From assembly GCA_947628755.1 (NCBI GenBank), contig CANRBC010000020.1, positions 1 through 44,772 on the forward strand: a stretch of DNA of 44,772 nucleotides. The letters are read 5' to 3'. The first letter of the stretch is position 1, and each line of letters begins with the position of its first letter. The position numbers and the translations under genes were made by a program. A model generated the notes under the pieces. It was not told the origin of the DNA, ran no database searches, and saw only the letters and a program-made list of their open reading frames with translations. This document shows positions 1 through 7,592 of this stretch, piece by piece. The stretch comes from an uncultured Clostridia bacterium (GTDB lineage: Bacteria > Bacillota > Clostridia > Lachnospirales > CAG-274).

Positions 1-249
1 TGCACTGCAAAATCTCCACCTTTCCCCTGACAACCTGCCTTTCAAAAAAAGTGTTACCAATCATTGACACTTTAACAAAAATTATCATTTTAGGTGAAAA
101 TTGAGGGGTGTTTATCTTGTTACTACCTCGGTCAACGCAGTTCAATGACTTGCTTTTGCAAAATATTTGACTGCGTATTGACAGTTATAACATTCTATCC
201 ATAACAAAAGACACTTCTGTATTTGAAGTGTCTTTATTTCCTTATATAT
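1..249. other. Left-edge non-coding stretch with two hairpins
   Basis: I see no convincing gene here. Besides the terminator at 207-235 there are two inverted repeats. AAAGTGT (48-54) pairs with ACACTTT (67-73). GTCAACGCAGT (131-141) pairs with 170-182, with a two-base bulge in the second arm. CCCCT near 25 and AGGGG near 112 are also complementary. The stretch could be the end of a mobile element or the 3' region of a gene lying to the left, but nothing in the window decides this. Confidence 0.35.
207..235 (-). terminator. Intrinsic terminator of the HerA-like gene
   Basis: An 11-bp perfect stem, AAAGACACTTC (207-217) with GAAGTGTCTTT (225-235) and a 7-nt loop, lies 15 bp past the stop codon of the minus-strand ATPase. 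Read on the minus strand it runs into TTTTGTT. It is symmetrical enough to stop transcription entering from the left as well. Confidence 0.75.
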
Positions 250-1785
250 TTATCTCTTAAGATTGCCGAATAGTCCTCTTACAAGATTACGGCTGACATC
301 TCTGCCTATCTGTCCCAAGGTGCTTTTGACGGTACTTGTGGCAATCTTGCTTATGGTATTGGCGTGGCGTTTTCTTTCTCTTTCCTTTTCACGCTCTTCT
401 CTTTCTTTCTCTTTTTCCTCTTCTTTAGCCTTTCTTGCAGCTTCCTTTGCAGCCTCGGCTTCCTCCTTTGCCTTTTCCTCGGCAGCCTCTTCTTCGGCTT
501 CTATCGCCTCCAAATCTTCGTAGGCTGATTTGTTATCAACAGCATCCTTATACTTCATATAAAGGTCTGAACTGTTTATAAGATTTTGTCTTACGCCTTC
601 CTCGCAAGCTCCCATATAGCTTTGAGGAGGAAGTATAAATGCCTTTTGTACCATAGAGGGAGAACCGTCATCATCAAGGAACGATACAAGAGCTTCGCCT
701 GTGCCTAGCACCGTTATTGCCTCAGTTGTATCAAAGGCAGGATTGGGTCTGAATGTCTGAGCGGCAGTCTTAATTGCCTTCTGTTCATTAGGCGTAAAGG
801 CTCTGAGAGCGTGCTGTATTCTGTTGCCCAGCTGCGCAAGTATCGTTTCGGGAATATCGGATGGGCTTTGTGTTATGAAGTATATTCCAATACCCTTTGA
901 ACGTATGAGCCTTACTACCTGCTCCAGCTTTTCCAAAAGCGCTTTGGGCGCATCGTTGAAAAGCAGATGAGCCTCGTCAAAGAAAAATACCATTCTGGGC
1001 TTATCCATATCTCCTACCTCGGGGAAGGTCTCGTAGAGGTCTGTAAGAAGCCAGAGAAGGAATGTGGAATACAGCTTCGGATTGTTGCCTAGCTTTACAC
1101 AGTCAAGAACGTTTATAACGCCCTTGCTCATGTTTGTAAGCCTTACCCAGTCCTTAATATCCAAATCGGGCTCTCCGAAGAAAATATTTCCCCCTGCGTC
1201 TTCAAGAGAGAGAAGCGCTCTTGTTATAGCGCCTATGCTCTGAGAAGATACATTGCCGTATTCCGTCTGTATTTCCTTGGCATTATCCGCAACATAACGA
1301 AGTATTGCCTTAAGGTCCTTAATATCTATAAGAAGGAGCTGCCTATCATCTGCCAGTCTGAAAACTATATCCAGTATACCGCTTTGTGTAGGATTGAGGT
1401 CCAGAAGTCTTGATAAGAGAACGGGTCCCATATTGGAAATAGTGGTTCTTACGGGTATACCCTTTTCGCCGAAAACATCCCAGAACATAACGGGATATTC
1501 CTTACATGGAAATTCACATTCTACATTACATTTTTTAAGCTGCTCTACTACATGGACGTTGGTTTCGTCACCCTTTTGGGCGATACCGCAAACATCTCCC
1601 TTTATATCCACCATAAATACGGGAACTCCTGCGTCGCTGAGAGTTTCAGCCATTACCTTAAGACTTATTGTCTTGCCTGTTCCTGTAGCTCCCGCAATAA
1701 GACCATGTCTGTTAGCCATTGAGGGGTTCAGATATATGGGAGATTCTCCTGTGGCTATCCATAATTCACCGGTATTTGTATACAT
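250..1785 (-). CDS. HerA/DUF853-family ATPase
   Basis: This is a 511-aa P-loop ATPase of the HerA-like DUF853 group (E. coli YjgR type). The Walker A motif GATGTGKT is at about residues 32-39 and a Walker B-like [10 protein letters not shown] lies mid-protein. The surrounding sequence ([41 protein letters not shown]) fits the family. The last ~80 residues are an Ala/Glu/Lys/Arg-rich probable coiled coil. The family resembles hexameric DNA-pumping ATPases, but the biological role of DUF853 proteins is poorly defined and no NurA partner is adjacent. I chose the ATG at 1785 because AGGAGGG sits just upstream and the homology begins there. The reading frame stays open upstream to 2211, but that part is low-complexity and non-homologous. 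The gene is probably monocistronic. Confidence 0.88.
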   Translation of the reverse strand: MYTNTGELWIATGESPIYLNPSMANRHGLIAGATGTGKTISLKVMAETLSDAGVPVFMVDIKGDVCGIAQKGDETNVHVVEQLKKCNVECEFPCKEYPVMFWDVFGEKGIPVRTTISNMGPVLLSRLLDLNPTQSGILDIVFRLADDRQLLLIDIKDLKAILRYVADNAKEIQTEYGNVSSQSIGAITRALLSLEDAGGNIFFGEPDLDIKDWVRLTNMSKGVINVLDCVKLGNNPKLYSTFLLWLLTDLYETFPEVGDMDKPRMVFFFDEAHLLFNDAPKALLEKLEQVVRLIRSKGIGIYFITQSPSDIPETILAQLGNRIQHALRAFTPNEQKAIKTAAQTFRPNPAFDTTEAITVLGTGEALVSFLDDDGSPSMVQKAFILPPQSYMGACEEGVRQNLINSSDLYMKYKDAVDNKSAYEDLEAIEAEEEAAEEKAKEEAEAAKEAARKAKEEEKEKEREEREKERERKRHANTISKIATSTVKSTLGQIGRDVSRNLVRGLFGNLKR

Positions 1786-1825
1786 AATTTCCCTCCTGTT
1801 CGTTTTTATTACTTTTATTATTATA

Positions 1826-1854
1826 ATTATACAATATCCGAATAAAAAAGGCAA
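1826..1854 (-). promoter_or_regulatory. Sigma-A promoter for the HerA-like gene
   Basis: On the minus strand there is TTGCCT (1849-1854), a 17-bp spacer and TATAAT (1826-1831), about 40 bp before the start codon. Confidence 0.65.
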
Positions 1855-1869
1855 TATTTTTATATAATA

Positions 1870-1898
1870 TTGACATTTTTTGTATAGTATGGTATTCT
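1870..1898 (+). promoter_or_regulatory. Sigma-A promoter for the small protein at 1934
   Basis: TTGACA (1870-1875), a 17-bp spacer and TATTCT (1893-1898) lie 35 bp before the start codon. The -35 box is a perfect match to consensus. Confidence 0.7.
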
Positions 1899-1933
1899 TA
1901 AAATAGAAAATTTGTTTTTTTAGGAGGTATATT

Positions 1934-2191
1934 ATGGATATCAATGCAATTAAGGAGGCTGTTGAAAAGCTGACTAAGGACGAAAGCGCAAAGGAAGCAT
2001 TCAGACAAGACCCTGTTAAGTCTGTTGAGTCTATTCTGGGAGTTGATCTTCCCGACGAAATGGTAGAAAAGGTCATCAATACTGCTAAAGCTAAGCTGGA
2101 GGGCAGCGACATCGTCGATGAAATAAAGGACGAAGCCGAAAAGCTCATAGAAGGCGGTATTATGAACAAGGTAAAGGATTTGCTTAAATAA
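1934..2191 (+). CDS. Small leader-like acidic helical protein, 85 aa
   Basis: This is a single-gene unit with its own promoter, a strong site TAGGAGG upstream of the ATG, and a terminator. The product is 85 aa, highly charged and predicted helical. It has no membrane segment and no cysteine. The segment [17 protein letters not shown] resembles the conserved core of the NHLP/Nif11-type leader peptides that precede modified natural products. A Gly-Gly pair is followed by a short basic tail, [10 protein letters not shown]. Small proteins with this DP...LGVDLPDE pattern are, from memory, common and uncharacterised in Clostridia. No modifying enzyme or peptidase-type exporter is beside it, so a precursor role is only a possibility. 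I do not know its function. Confidence 0.8.
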   Translation: MDINAIKEAVEKLTKDESAKEAFRQDPVKSVESILGVDLPDEMVEKVINTAKAKLEGSDIVDEIKDEAEKLIEGGIMNKVKDLLK

Positions 2192-2204
2192 TTAGAAGAG
2201 TTTT

Positions 2205-2248
2205 GCGGCATGGAACAGAAGCGATTTGTTTCATGCCGCTTATTTTTG
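2205..2248 (+). terminator. Intrinsic terminator after the small protein
   Basis: A 13-bp stem (2205-2217 with 2227-2239, one G-U pair) and a 9-nt loop are followed by TTATTTTTG. It lies 13 bp after the stop codon and between convergent genes, so it may act for both. Confidence 0.85.
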
Positions 2249-2277
2249 TATATTAAACCAAATTTTATAAGTATATT

Positions 2278-3606
2278 TTATGCCGAGGGAATTTTTATTT
2301 GTATTTTTACACCGTTATTATTTTCTATGCTTAGCTTTCCGCCGTGAGCCTTTATAATCCTGTATGCCATAGGCAGTCCAAGACCGTGGGCTGTTTTTGG
2401 TATTTTATCGATATTGTCTATAACATTTTGCTCTATTCCCTTGCCGTTGTCAAATATTCCAATAATGACCATTCCTTTTTCTTCATACTGCTTTATCGTA
2501 ATATTACATCCCTTTTCATTGTGTTTTATACTATTGTTTATCAAATTAAACATAGCTCTTTCAATTAAATTTTCATCTGCCGCAACAGTTGATTTTTCGT
2601 TTTTTAAATCAAGGTCTATTGTACATTTTTCTGCGATTTTGCTATTTAATATGTCTGATACGACGCGTCGAAGAAGAGGGCATATCCTGACAGCCGATTT
2701 CTTTGAGGGCTGCATATCGTATTCCAAGGACGAAATAATATTCAAATCCTCAATTAGCTTCTTTATTTTAACACCCTGCATAGTTATTGCTTCGGCTTTA
2801 TTGCGCTCTGCTTCCGTGAGGTTTTCTGATTTACACAGCTCGTCAGAATATCCGACTATTACCGACAACGGAGTGCGAATATCGTGTGATATGCCGGATA
2901 TCCAATTTGACCGCGCGCTGTCGCGAGCGGCAAGAGCGGTGTTCTTGCGCTCTAAAGCCCCCGACGCGCGGTTTATGTTTGCTGAAATTTCCTTAAAAAT
3001 CCCTCTCTCCGGCAGCCTTACAGGCTTTTCCTTCCGCAAATCGGCTATTCCGTCGGTAAGCGCCCGCAGTCGGCGGTAAAGGTGAAAGCCGAAAATACAC
3101 GCCAGTATAAAGGCAAAGCATAGATTAACGGCAAGTATAGTCAGAATTCTTTTGGGCAACGTATCAAACCAGCGCATAGAATAAATCATTTCATACTTGC
3201 CGACTGCGTTTTTAGGTATACCGAGTACCAGCAGTCCGTAGTCCTCTGTACGAACGTAAACGGGATAGTCATTCAAATACCAACGTGTCATTTTAGCCAC
3301 ATCATTTATGGAATAGTGTGACGGAATATCGTCGGGTCTGTTCTGCGACCATATAATATCGCCGTTTTCATCGAGCAAAATACACCAATAGTTGTCGGTA
3401 AGCACATTTTCCTTAAGCTCAAAGCCGTCTTCACTTTGCGTCAGATTTTTGCTTATGAGAGCAAGCTCTTTTTTAGGACTTTCGCCGTCTGAATCGCTTG
3501 CAATATAGGCATATCCCAAAAAATTTACACATAACAGAATAACTGCGATTATCGCCGAGGTAAGCGTAAAGCAAATAAATATTTTAAGGCTTGTCTTATT
3601 CATCAT
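2278..3606 (-). CDS. Sensor histidine kinase
   Basis: This 442-aa membrane kinase has TM1 at about residues 9-31 and an extracytoplasmic domain to ~150. TM2 is at ~153-175, followed by a short HAMP-like linker and a dimerisation domain with the phospho-acceptor His241 in ISHDIRTPLS. The ATPase domain has an N-box (NLINNSIKHNE), G1 (DNGKGIE) and G2 (GLGLPMAYRI). It should sense an external or membrane signal and phosphorylate the regulator encoded immediately upstream. Its start overlaps the regulator stop by 11 bp, which implies translational coupling. The divergent LanFEG-type exporter suggests an antimicrobial peptide or cell-envelope stress as the signal (inference). Confidence 0.92.
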   Translation of the reverse strand: MMNKTSLKIFICFTLTSAIIAVILLCVNFLGYAYIASDSDGESPKKELALISKNLTQSEDGFELKENVLTDNYWCILLDENGDIIWSQNRPDDIPSHYSINDVAKMTRWYLNDYPVYVRTEDYGLLVLGIPKNAVGKYEMIYSMRWFDTLPKRILTILAVNLCFAFILACIFGFHLYRRLRALTDGIADLRKEKPVRLPERGIFKEISANINRASGALERKNTALAARDSARSNWISGISHDIRTPLSVIVGYSDELCKSENLTEAERNKAEAITMQGVKIKKLIEDLNIISSLEYDMQPSKKSAVRICPLLRRVVSDILNSKIAEKCTIDLDLKNEKSTVAADENLIERAMFNLINNSIKHNEKGCNITIKQYEEKGMVIIGIFDNGKGIEQNVIDNIDKIPKTAHGLGLPMAYRIIKAHGGKLSIENNNGVKIQIKIPSA

Positions 3607-4300
3607 TTATCACCAGCTTGTACCCCAATCCTTTTACAGTCATTAAATGCTTTGGCTTTGACGGTTCTGCCTCTATTTTCTGCCGCAGACGTCTTATATG
3701 TACCATAAGGGTGTTTTCATATCCGTAATATTCCTCGCCCCACGCAGCCATACAAAGGGCGTCGGAGGTAACAATTTTATTCTTATTTTCACACAGCTTT
3801 TTAAGTAAAATATATTCCTTTGCCGTAAGCAGAATTTCCTTGCCGTTTTTATTGACAGAAGCGGTTTCAAAATTAACCGTAACGCCGGATAAATCAAAGG
3901 ACGATTTCTTTTGAACAATTCCATAAATACGCTTTAATACTGCATTTATGCGTAAAATAAGCTCGTCAGCCAGAAACGGCTTTACTATATAATCATCTGC
4001 GCCCAAGCCCAGACCCTTTATACGGTCGTTTCCCTCGCCGCGAGCCGTAAGGAAAATTGCGGGAGCGGAGGATATTTTGCGTAGCTTCTTAAATAACGTG
4101 AAGCCGTCTCCGTCGGGTAGATTTACGTCGAGAATATAAAGGGCAATAGACTGTTCATTGGCAATTTTCAGAGCCGTTTTGCAGTCGGGCGCGGTATATA
4201 TATTGTAAAAGCCATTGTTGTACAAAATTTCCGACAAAATTTTTAAAAGCTCTTTTTCATCATCCACAATTAATATTTTTTTGTTCTTTAATTCCTTCAT
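3596..4300 (-). CDS. OmpR/PhoB-family response regulator
   Basis: This is a 234-aa regulator. The receiver domain has acidic residues Asp13/Asp14, the phosphorylation site Asp58, Thr85 and Lys107 (IVKPF). A C-terminal winged-helix DNA-binding domain ends in MVHIRRLRQKIE and VKGLGYKLV. I chose the ATG at 4300 with GGTGAT upstream. The in-frame extension to 4348 adds 16 residues unlike the family and would overlap the likely -10 box. It forms an operon with the histidine kinase. The probable binding site is the direct repeat at 4363-4380, placed to control both this operon and the divergent exporter. Confidence 0.93.
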   Translation of the reverse strand: MKELKNKKILIVDDEKELLKILSEILYNNGFYNIYTAPDCKTALKIANEQSIALYILDVNLPDGDGFTLFKKLRKISSAPAIFLTARGEGNDRIKGLGLGADDYIVKPFLADELILRINAVLKRIYGIVQKKSSFDLSGVTVNFETASVNKNGKEILLTAKEYILLKKLCENKNKIVTSDALCMAAWGEEYYGYENTLMVHIRRLRQKIEAEPSKPKHLMTVKGLGYKLVINDE

Positions 4301-4346
4301 GATTATCACCGATTTTATTTTAACATACGGAAAATGAATTTTAAAC

Positions 4347-4375
4347 ATTATAAATTAATTTTTAAGGTTTGCGTA
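4347..4375 (-). promoter_or_regulatory. Candidate promoter for the two-component operon
   Basis: The minus-strand -10 TATAAT (4347-4352) stands 17 bp from a poor -35 (TACGCA, 4370-4375). The -35 overlaps the direct repeat, which would fit autoregulation by the response regulator. Confidence 0.45.
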
Positions 4376-4380
4376 AGGTT
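4363..4380. promoter_or_regulatory. Direct repeat, probable response-regulator operator
   Basis: Two exact TAAGGTT heptamers (4363-4369 and 4374-4380) are 11 bp apart, one helical turn. This is the spacing usual for tandem binding of OmpR-family dimers. The repeat ends 6 bp before the weak -35 region of the exporter promoter, an activator-type position. Confidence 0.6.
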
Positions 4381-4386
4381 AAATTC

Positions 4387-4415
4387 ATTTTAGTGAAAGG
4401 TAGGTGTGATACAAT
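4387..4415 (+). promoter_or_regulatory. Activator-dependent promoter of the exporter operon
   Basis: There is a good -10, TACAAT (4410-4415), but no recognisable -35: the position 17 bp upstream (4387-4392) reads ATTTTA. With the direct repeat directly upstream, transcription probably needs the phosphorylated regulator. Confidence 0.5.
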
Positions 4416-4447
4416 GGGGATATTCCGAAACAGAAAGGGGATATAAT

Positions 4448-5179
4448 ATGAACGAAATAGTAAAAACGGCAGGACTTACAAAGCTCTACAAGGGAGTAGC
4501 AGCAGTCAGTGATTTGAATATGAGCGTAAGGAAAGGGCGAATATACGGCTTTCTCGGCCCGAACGGCGCAGGCAAAACTACTACACTTAAAATGCTGCTT
4601 AGCCTTATCCGCCCTACAAATGGTGAAATTGAAATCATGGGACGGCGTATGGAAGCAAAAAGCCGTATCGAAATACTTCGCAATATCGGCTCTCTTATAG
4701 AATCGCCGTCCTTTTACGGGCATCTTACGGGCGCTGAAAATTTGCGTATTTTACAAACTCTTCTCGACGTGCCTAAAATGAATATCGACAAGGTATTGAA
4801 AATAGTAAGGCTAGACAATCAGCGCAGCAAAAAGGCGTCGGCATATTCGCTGGGCATGAAGCAGCGTCTTGGTCTTGCAGGAGCTTTGCTGGCGTTTCCC
4901 AAGCTGCTTATACTTGATGAGCCTACAAACGGTCTTGACCCTGCAGGGATACAGGAAATGCGAGAGCTTATCAAATCCCTGCCGACACAATTCGGCATGA
5001 CTGTAATCGTATCAAGCCACTTGCTTTCCGAAATAGACCAAATGGCAGAGGATATAGGTATAATCGCAAAGGGTAAAATGATGTATCAAGGAAAGCTTGA
5101 GGATTTGCATAATATTGACAGAAACAAGTCACTTGAAGAAATATTCCTTGACCTTACGGGAAGGGAGCAGAGCTTATGA
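4448..5179 (+). CDS. LanF/BcrA-type ABC transporter ATP-binding protein
   Basis: This 243-aa ATPase has Walker A GPNGAGKT (residues 37-44), signature YSLGMKQRLGLAGAL, Walker B LLILDEPTNGLDP and an H-loop in SSHLLSEID. Where most ABC ATPases have the Q-loop glutamine, this one has Glu85 in SLIESPSFY. That E-loop is a hallmark of the LanF/BcrA group exporting lantibiotics and bacitracin-like peptides. I chose the ATG at 4448 with AAAGGGG upstream; an earlier in-frame start at 4406 lies inside the promoter. Its stop overlaps the next start (ATGA). It should energise the two permeases that follow. No lantibiotic synthesis genes are nearby, so the role is probably resistance to peptides made by others. 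Confidence 0.92.
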   Translation: MNEIVKTAGLTKLYKGVAAVSDLNMSVRKGRIYGFLGPNGAGKTTTLKMLLSLIRPTNGEIEIMGRRMEAKSRIEILRNIGSLIESPSFYGHLTGAENLRILQTLLDVPKMNIDKVLKIVRLDNQRSKKASAYSLGMKQRLGLAGALLAFPKLLILDEPTNGLDPAGIQEMRELIKSLPTQFGMTVIVSSHLLSEIDQMAEDIGIIAKGKMMYQGKLEDLHNIDRNKSLEEIFLDLTGREQSL

Positions 5180-5937
5180 TAAAACTTATAAAATGCGAGT
5201 TTATGAAGACACGCCGCCGCTATGTATTTTTAACCGCCCTTACAGTAACGGCTGCTATGCTTGCGTGGATATATCCGCGACACCAAAGCGCCGATTTGAT
5301 TCGGCTTGGCTGGATGGCAAATTTATATGAGCTTCCCCTTATAAATTCAATATTTATGCCGTTGCTGTCAATAATCGTTTCATCACGCTTGTGCGATATT
5401 GAGCATAAGGGCGTAATGCTTAAGCAGCTAGCGGTAACTAAAAAGCGCAGTCAGATATACGACGCTAAATTGATATACGGACTTATAATAATGATATTCT
5501 GCTTGATTTTAAGCTGGGGAATGACTATAACGTTCGGCTATATCGCAGGCTTTGAGGGTGAAGTACCGATAAGGTTATATCTTTTGTATTTCCTGTTTAC
5601 AGCTACCCCGACAATTGCTGTATACATTTTACAGCATACGCTATCTCTTTGCTTCAAAAATCAAGGAGTTACATTCTTTTCGGGAACAATAGGTACATTT
5701 TTGGGAGCGTTATCATTGTTTTTCCCCCAGCTTCCGTGGCTTCGCAGAATACTTGTATGGGGCTATTACGGCGCGCTTAGCTTTGTCGGACTGTTTGGTT
5801 GGACAAAGGAAAACCGCTACAAGCAAGCGCATTTTGAAGTTATGGGAATCGATAGGAATTCTTTTATTATATTGCTTTTTATTTGCATAGCAATGTATAT
5901 TATAGGTCGTGAAATATTCAAGAGAAAGGAGCTTTAG
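5176..5937 (+). CDS. ABC-2 permease, lantibiotic-immunity (LanE/MutE-like)
   Basis: This is a 253-aa integral membrane protein with about six hydrophobic segments. It has the N-terminal signature of this permease family: a short basic amphipathic start (MIKLIKCEFMKTRRR), a first membrane span, then a YELPLINSIFMPLLSIIVSSR stretch. Length and position fit the LanE-type subunit. It overlaps the ATPase stop by 4 bp, so translation is coupled. It would form the heterodimeric membrane part with the next gene. Assignment as E rather than G subunit rests on gene order and general resemblance. Confidence 0.82.
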   Translation: MIKLIKCEFMKTRRRYVFLTALTVTAAMLAWIYPRHQSADLIRLGWMANLYELPLINSIFMPLLSIIVSSRLCDIEHKGVMLKQLAVTKKRSQIYDAKLIYGLIIMIFCLILSWGMTITFGYIAGFEGEVPIRLYLLYFLFTATPTIAVYILQHTLSLCFKNQGVTFFSGTIGTFLGALSLFFPQLPWLRRILVWGYYGALSFVGLFGWTKENRYKQAHFEVMGIDRNSFIILLFICIAMYIIGREIFKRKEL

Positions 5938-5940
5938 ACC

Positions 5941-6666
5941 ATGTTACTTAAGTTATTGAAGGCAGAGCGTATGAAGCTAAAACGCTCACCGGTATGGCTT
6001 GCTTTTTTCATTATGCCTATTATTCCGGCGGTACTGGGAACTGCAAATTATCTGTATCAAAAGGCAATACTGACCCGCGAATGGCTGAGCCTGTGGACAC
6101 AGCACACGCTGTTTACAGATTACTTCTTTTTGCCGATAATGCTCGGTATTTACTGCGCGTATATAATGCGTTTGGAAAACGCAAACAATAATCTAAATAA
6201 GGTTTTTACCATGCCCGTAAGCCGTTCGTCAATATTCTTGGCAAAGCTGATAACCGCAGCCATGATGCTGCTTTTCAGCATGGTGTGGATATGCGCGTTA
6301 TTTGTAATAAGCGGATATATTGCGGGACTTACAGACCCGCCGTGGCTTACAATAGCTCATTGGTGTATATTCGGTACTCTTGGCGGAATGGTCATAGTGG
6401 CGATACAAATACTAATTTCTATATGTGTAAACAGCTTTGCAATACCGATAGGTATAGCATTTGCAGGCGGACTTACAGGACTTGGATTTCTGGCAAAAAG
6501 CTTTGGACACCTATGGCCATATTCGCTTATGTCCTACGGCATGAACGCAAATGCGCCGCAAGAGCTTGTAAAAAGCGGCTATGTACAATTTATTTTTATT
6601 TGTGTTTTATATATTATGATTTTCACAGTTTTGGGCAGTATTATTACAGCAAGACGCAACATTTAA
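5941..6666 (+). CDS. ABC-2 permease, lantibiotic-immunity (LanG/MutG-like)
   Basis: This 241-aa, six-span permease begins MLLKLLKAERMKLKRSPVWL, the typical basic cytoplasmic start of ABC-2 immunity permeases. The segment NLNKVFTMPVSRSSIFLAKLI is the conserved cytoplasmic region after span 2. It lies 3 bp past the previous stop with AGAAAGGAGC as binding site, and ends the operon. Together with the preceding two genes it makes a complete LanFEG-like exporter thought to expel peptides from the membrane. Confidence 0.82.
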   Translation: MLLKLLKAERMKLKRSPVWLAFFIMPIIPAVLGTANYLYQKAILTREWLSLWTQHTLFTDYFFLPIMLGIYCAYIMRLENANNNLNKVFTMPVSRSSIFLAKLITAAMMLLFSMVWICALFVISGYIAGLTDPPWLTIAHWCIFGTLGGMVIVAIQILISICVNSFAIPIGIAFAGGLTGLGFLAKSFGHLWPYSLMSYGMNANAPQELVKSGYVQFIFICVLYIMIFTVLGSIITARRNI

Positions 6667-6691
6667 TTGAATTATGAACTGCCGAGAGCAT

Positions 6692-6734
6692 AATTCCTTT
6701 TATAGCTTTTAATATAAAAGCTATAAAAGGAATT
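6692..6734. repeat. Perfect 19-bp inverted repeat
   Basis: Arms at 6692-6710 and 6716-6734 are exactly complementary around a 5-nt AATAT loop. The repeat sits 25 bp after the exporter operon and 78 bp after the convergent C26 gene. Neither side has a T-run, so it is not a textbook terminator. It may stabilise 3' ends of both transcripts. Confidence 0.75.
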
Positions 6735-6770
6735 GATTTCATACAAGATTTATTCTTTAACGGTGCTTTC

Positions 6771-6794
6771 TGATTTAATGATTGATTTAATGAT
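6771..6794. repeat. Exact 12-bp tandem duplication
   Basis: TGATTTAATGAT occurs twice with no gap (6771-6782 and 6783-6794), just beyond the 3' end of the C26 gene. It is probably a slippage product. No function is evident. Confidence 0.7.
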
Positions 6795-6812
6795 ATTGTC
6801 TGAAAAGAGTTT

Positions 6813-7511
6813 TTATTTGCAATGTTCTACAAAATTCTCTATAATACGGTATTGCGCCTTATCGTTTTTCCATGACAATTCGGGATGCCACTGAACAGCC
6901 CAAATATATTTTTTATCCGGACAATATATTGCCTCAACAAGACCATCTTCCGAGTATGCCATAGGCAATACCTTTTGTGACAAGCTCTTTATTCCTTGAT
7001 GATGATAGCTGTTTACAGCAAGTAAATCGGTTTTTAAAAGATTGTAAAGAGGCGTATTATTTATAATATTTACATTATGCCATTTTCTGTCATAAGGCGG
7101 AATCATTTTATGAGAAATGGATATGTCCATTTGTGTCGGTATATCCTGATAAAGCGTACCGCCCAGCATAACATTTATAAATTGTATTCCCCTGCATATA
7201 CCAAAGACGGGAATATCGTTCGTATATGCGGCTTCAAAAATCTGTCTTTCAATATTGTCTTTTTTAGGACATACTTTGCCACATTGAACTATGGGTTCTT
7301 CACTGTACAAGGCAGGAGCTAAATCATGACCTCCTGTAAATAAAAAGCCGCTGCAAATCTCAAGCATTTCATTGATACTACCGTTGTCAAATGGCAGTAT
7401 AATAGGCAATGCTCCACAGGACGTAAGCATATCCATATATCCGGGAATCATCCATATACTGTTTCTTTCATCGTCAAATAAAGGCGTAACGCCGATTACG
7501 GTTTTTTTCAT
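6813..7511 (-). CDS. Peptidase C26 / gamma-glutamyl-GABA hydrolase-like
   Basis: This 232-aa class I glutamine-amidotransferase-fold hydrolase belongs to the PuuD-like peptidase C26 family. The nucleophile is Cys106 in PVFGICRGIQ and the His/Glu pair is His209/Glu211 in VQWHPE. The oxyanion strand GGHDLAP is present. Family members cleave gamma-glutamyl amides such as gamma-glutamyl-GABA, but the substrate here is unknown and no putrescine genes are adjacent. The ribosome site GGAGTGG is 19 nt from a terminator hairpin that ends the upstream CBS-ACT gene. Expression may therefore depend on read-through. Confidence 0.85.
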   Translation of the reverse strand: MKKTVIGVTPLFDDERNSIWMIPGYMDMLTSCGALPIILPFDNGSINEMLEICSGFLFTGGHDLAPALYSEEPIVQCGKVCPKKDNIERQIFEAAYTNDIPVFGICRGIQFINVMLGGTLYQDIPTQMDISISHKMIPPYDRKWHNVNIINNTPLYNLLKTDLLAVNSYHHQGIKSLSQKVLPMAYSEDGLVEAIYCPDKKYIWAVQWHPELSWKNDKAQYRIIENFVEHCK

Positions 7512-7523
7512 ATAACCACTCCT

Positions 7524-7577
7524 TTATAAAAAAAGGATAATGCACTCATGAAACACCCCATTGTGCATTATCCTTTT
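7524..7577 (-). terminator. Terminator between CBS-ACT and C26 genes
   Basis: A perfect 15-bp stem (7563-7577 with 7531-7545) is followed on the minus strand by TTTTTTTATAAAG. The U-run ends only a few bases before the Shine-Dalgarno of the C26 gene. Confidence 0.85.
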
Positions 7578-7592
7578 ATGGATTTATGTATT

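Noticed and set aside
1786..2211. 142-residue N-terminal extension of the HerA-like ATPase
   Set aside because: It is low-complexity, crosses both divergent promoters and the small gene, and the ATG at 1785 has a strong ribosome site.
2414..3079. 221-aa plus-strand frame opposite the histidine kinase
   Set aside because: It is antisense to clear HisKA and ATPase motifs and has no ribosome site.
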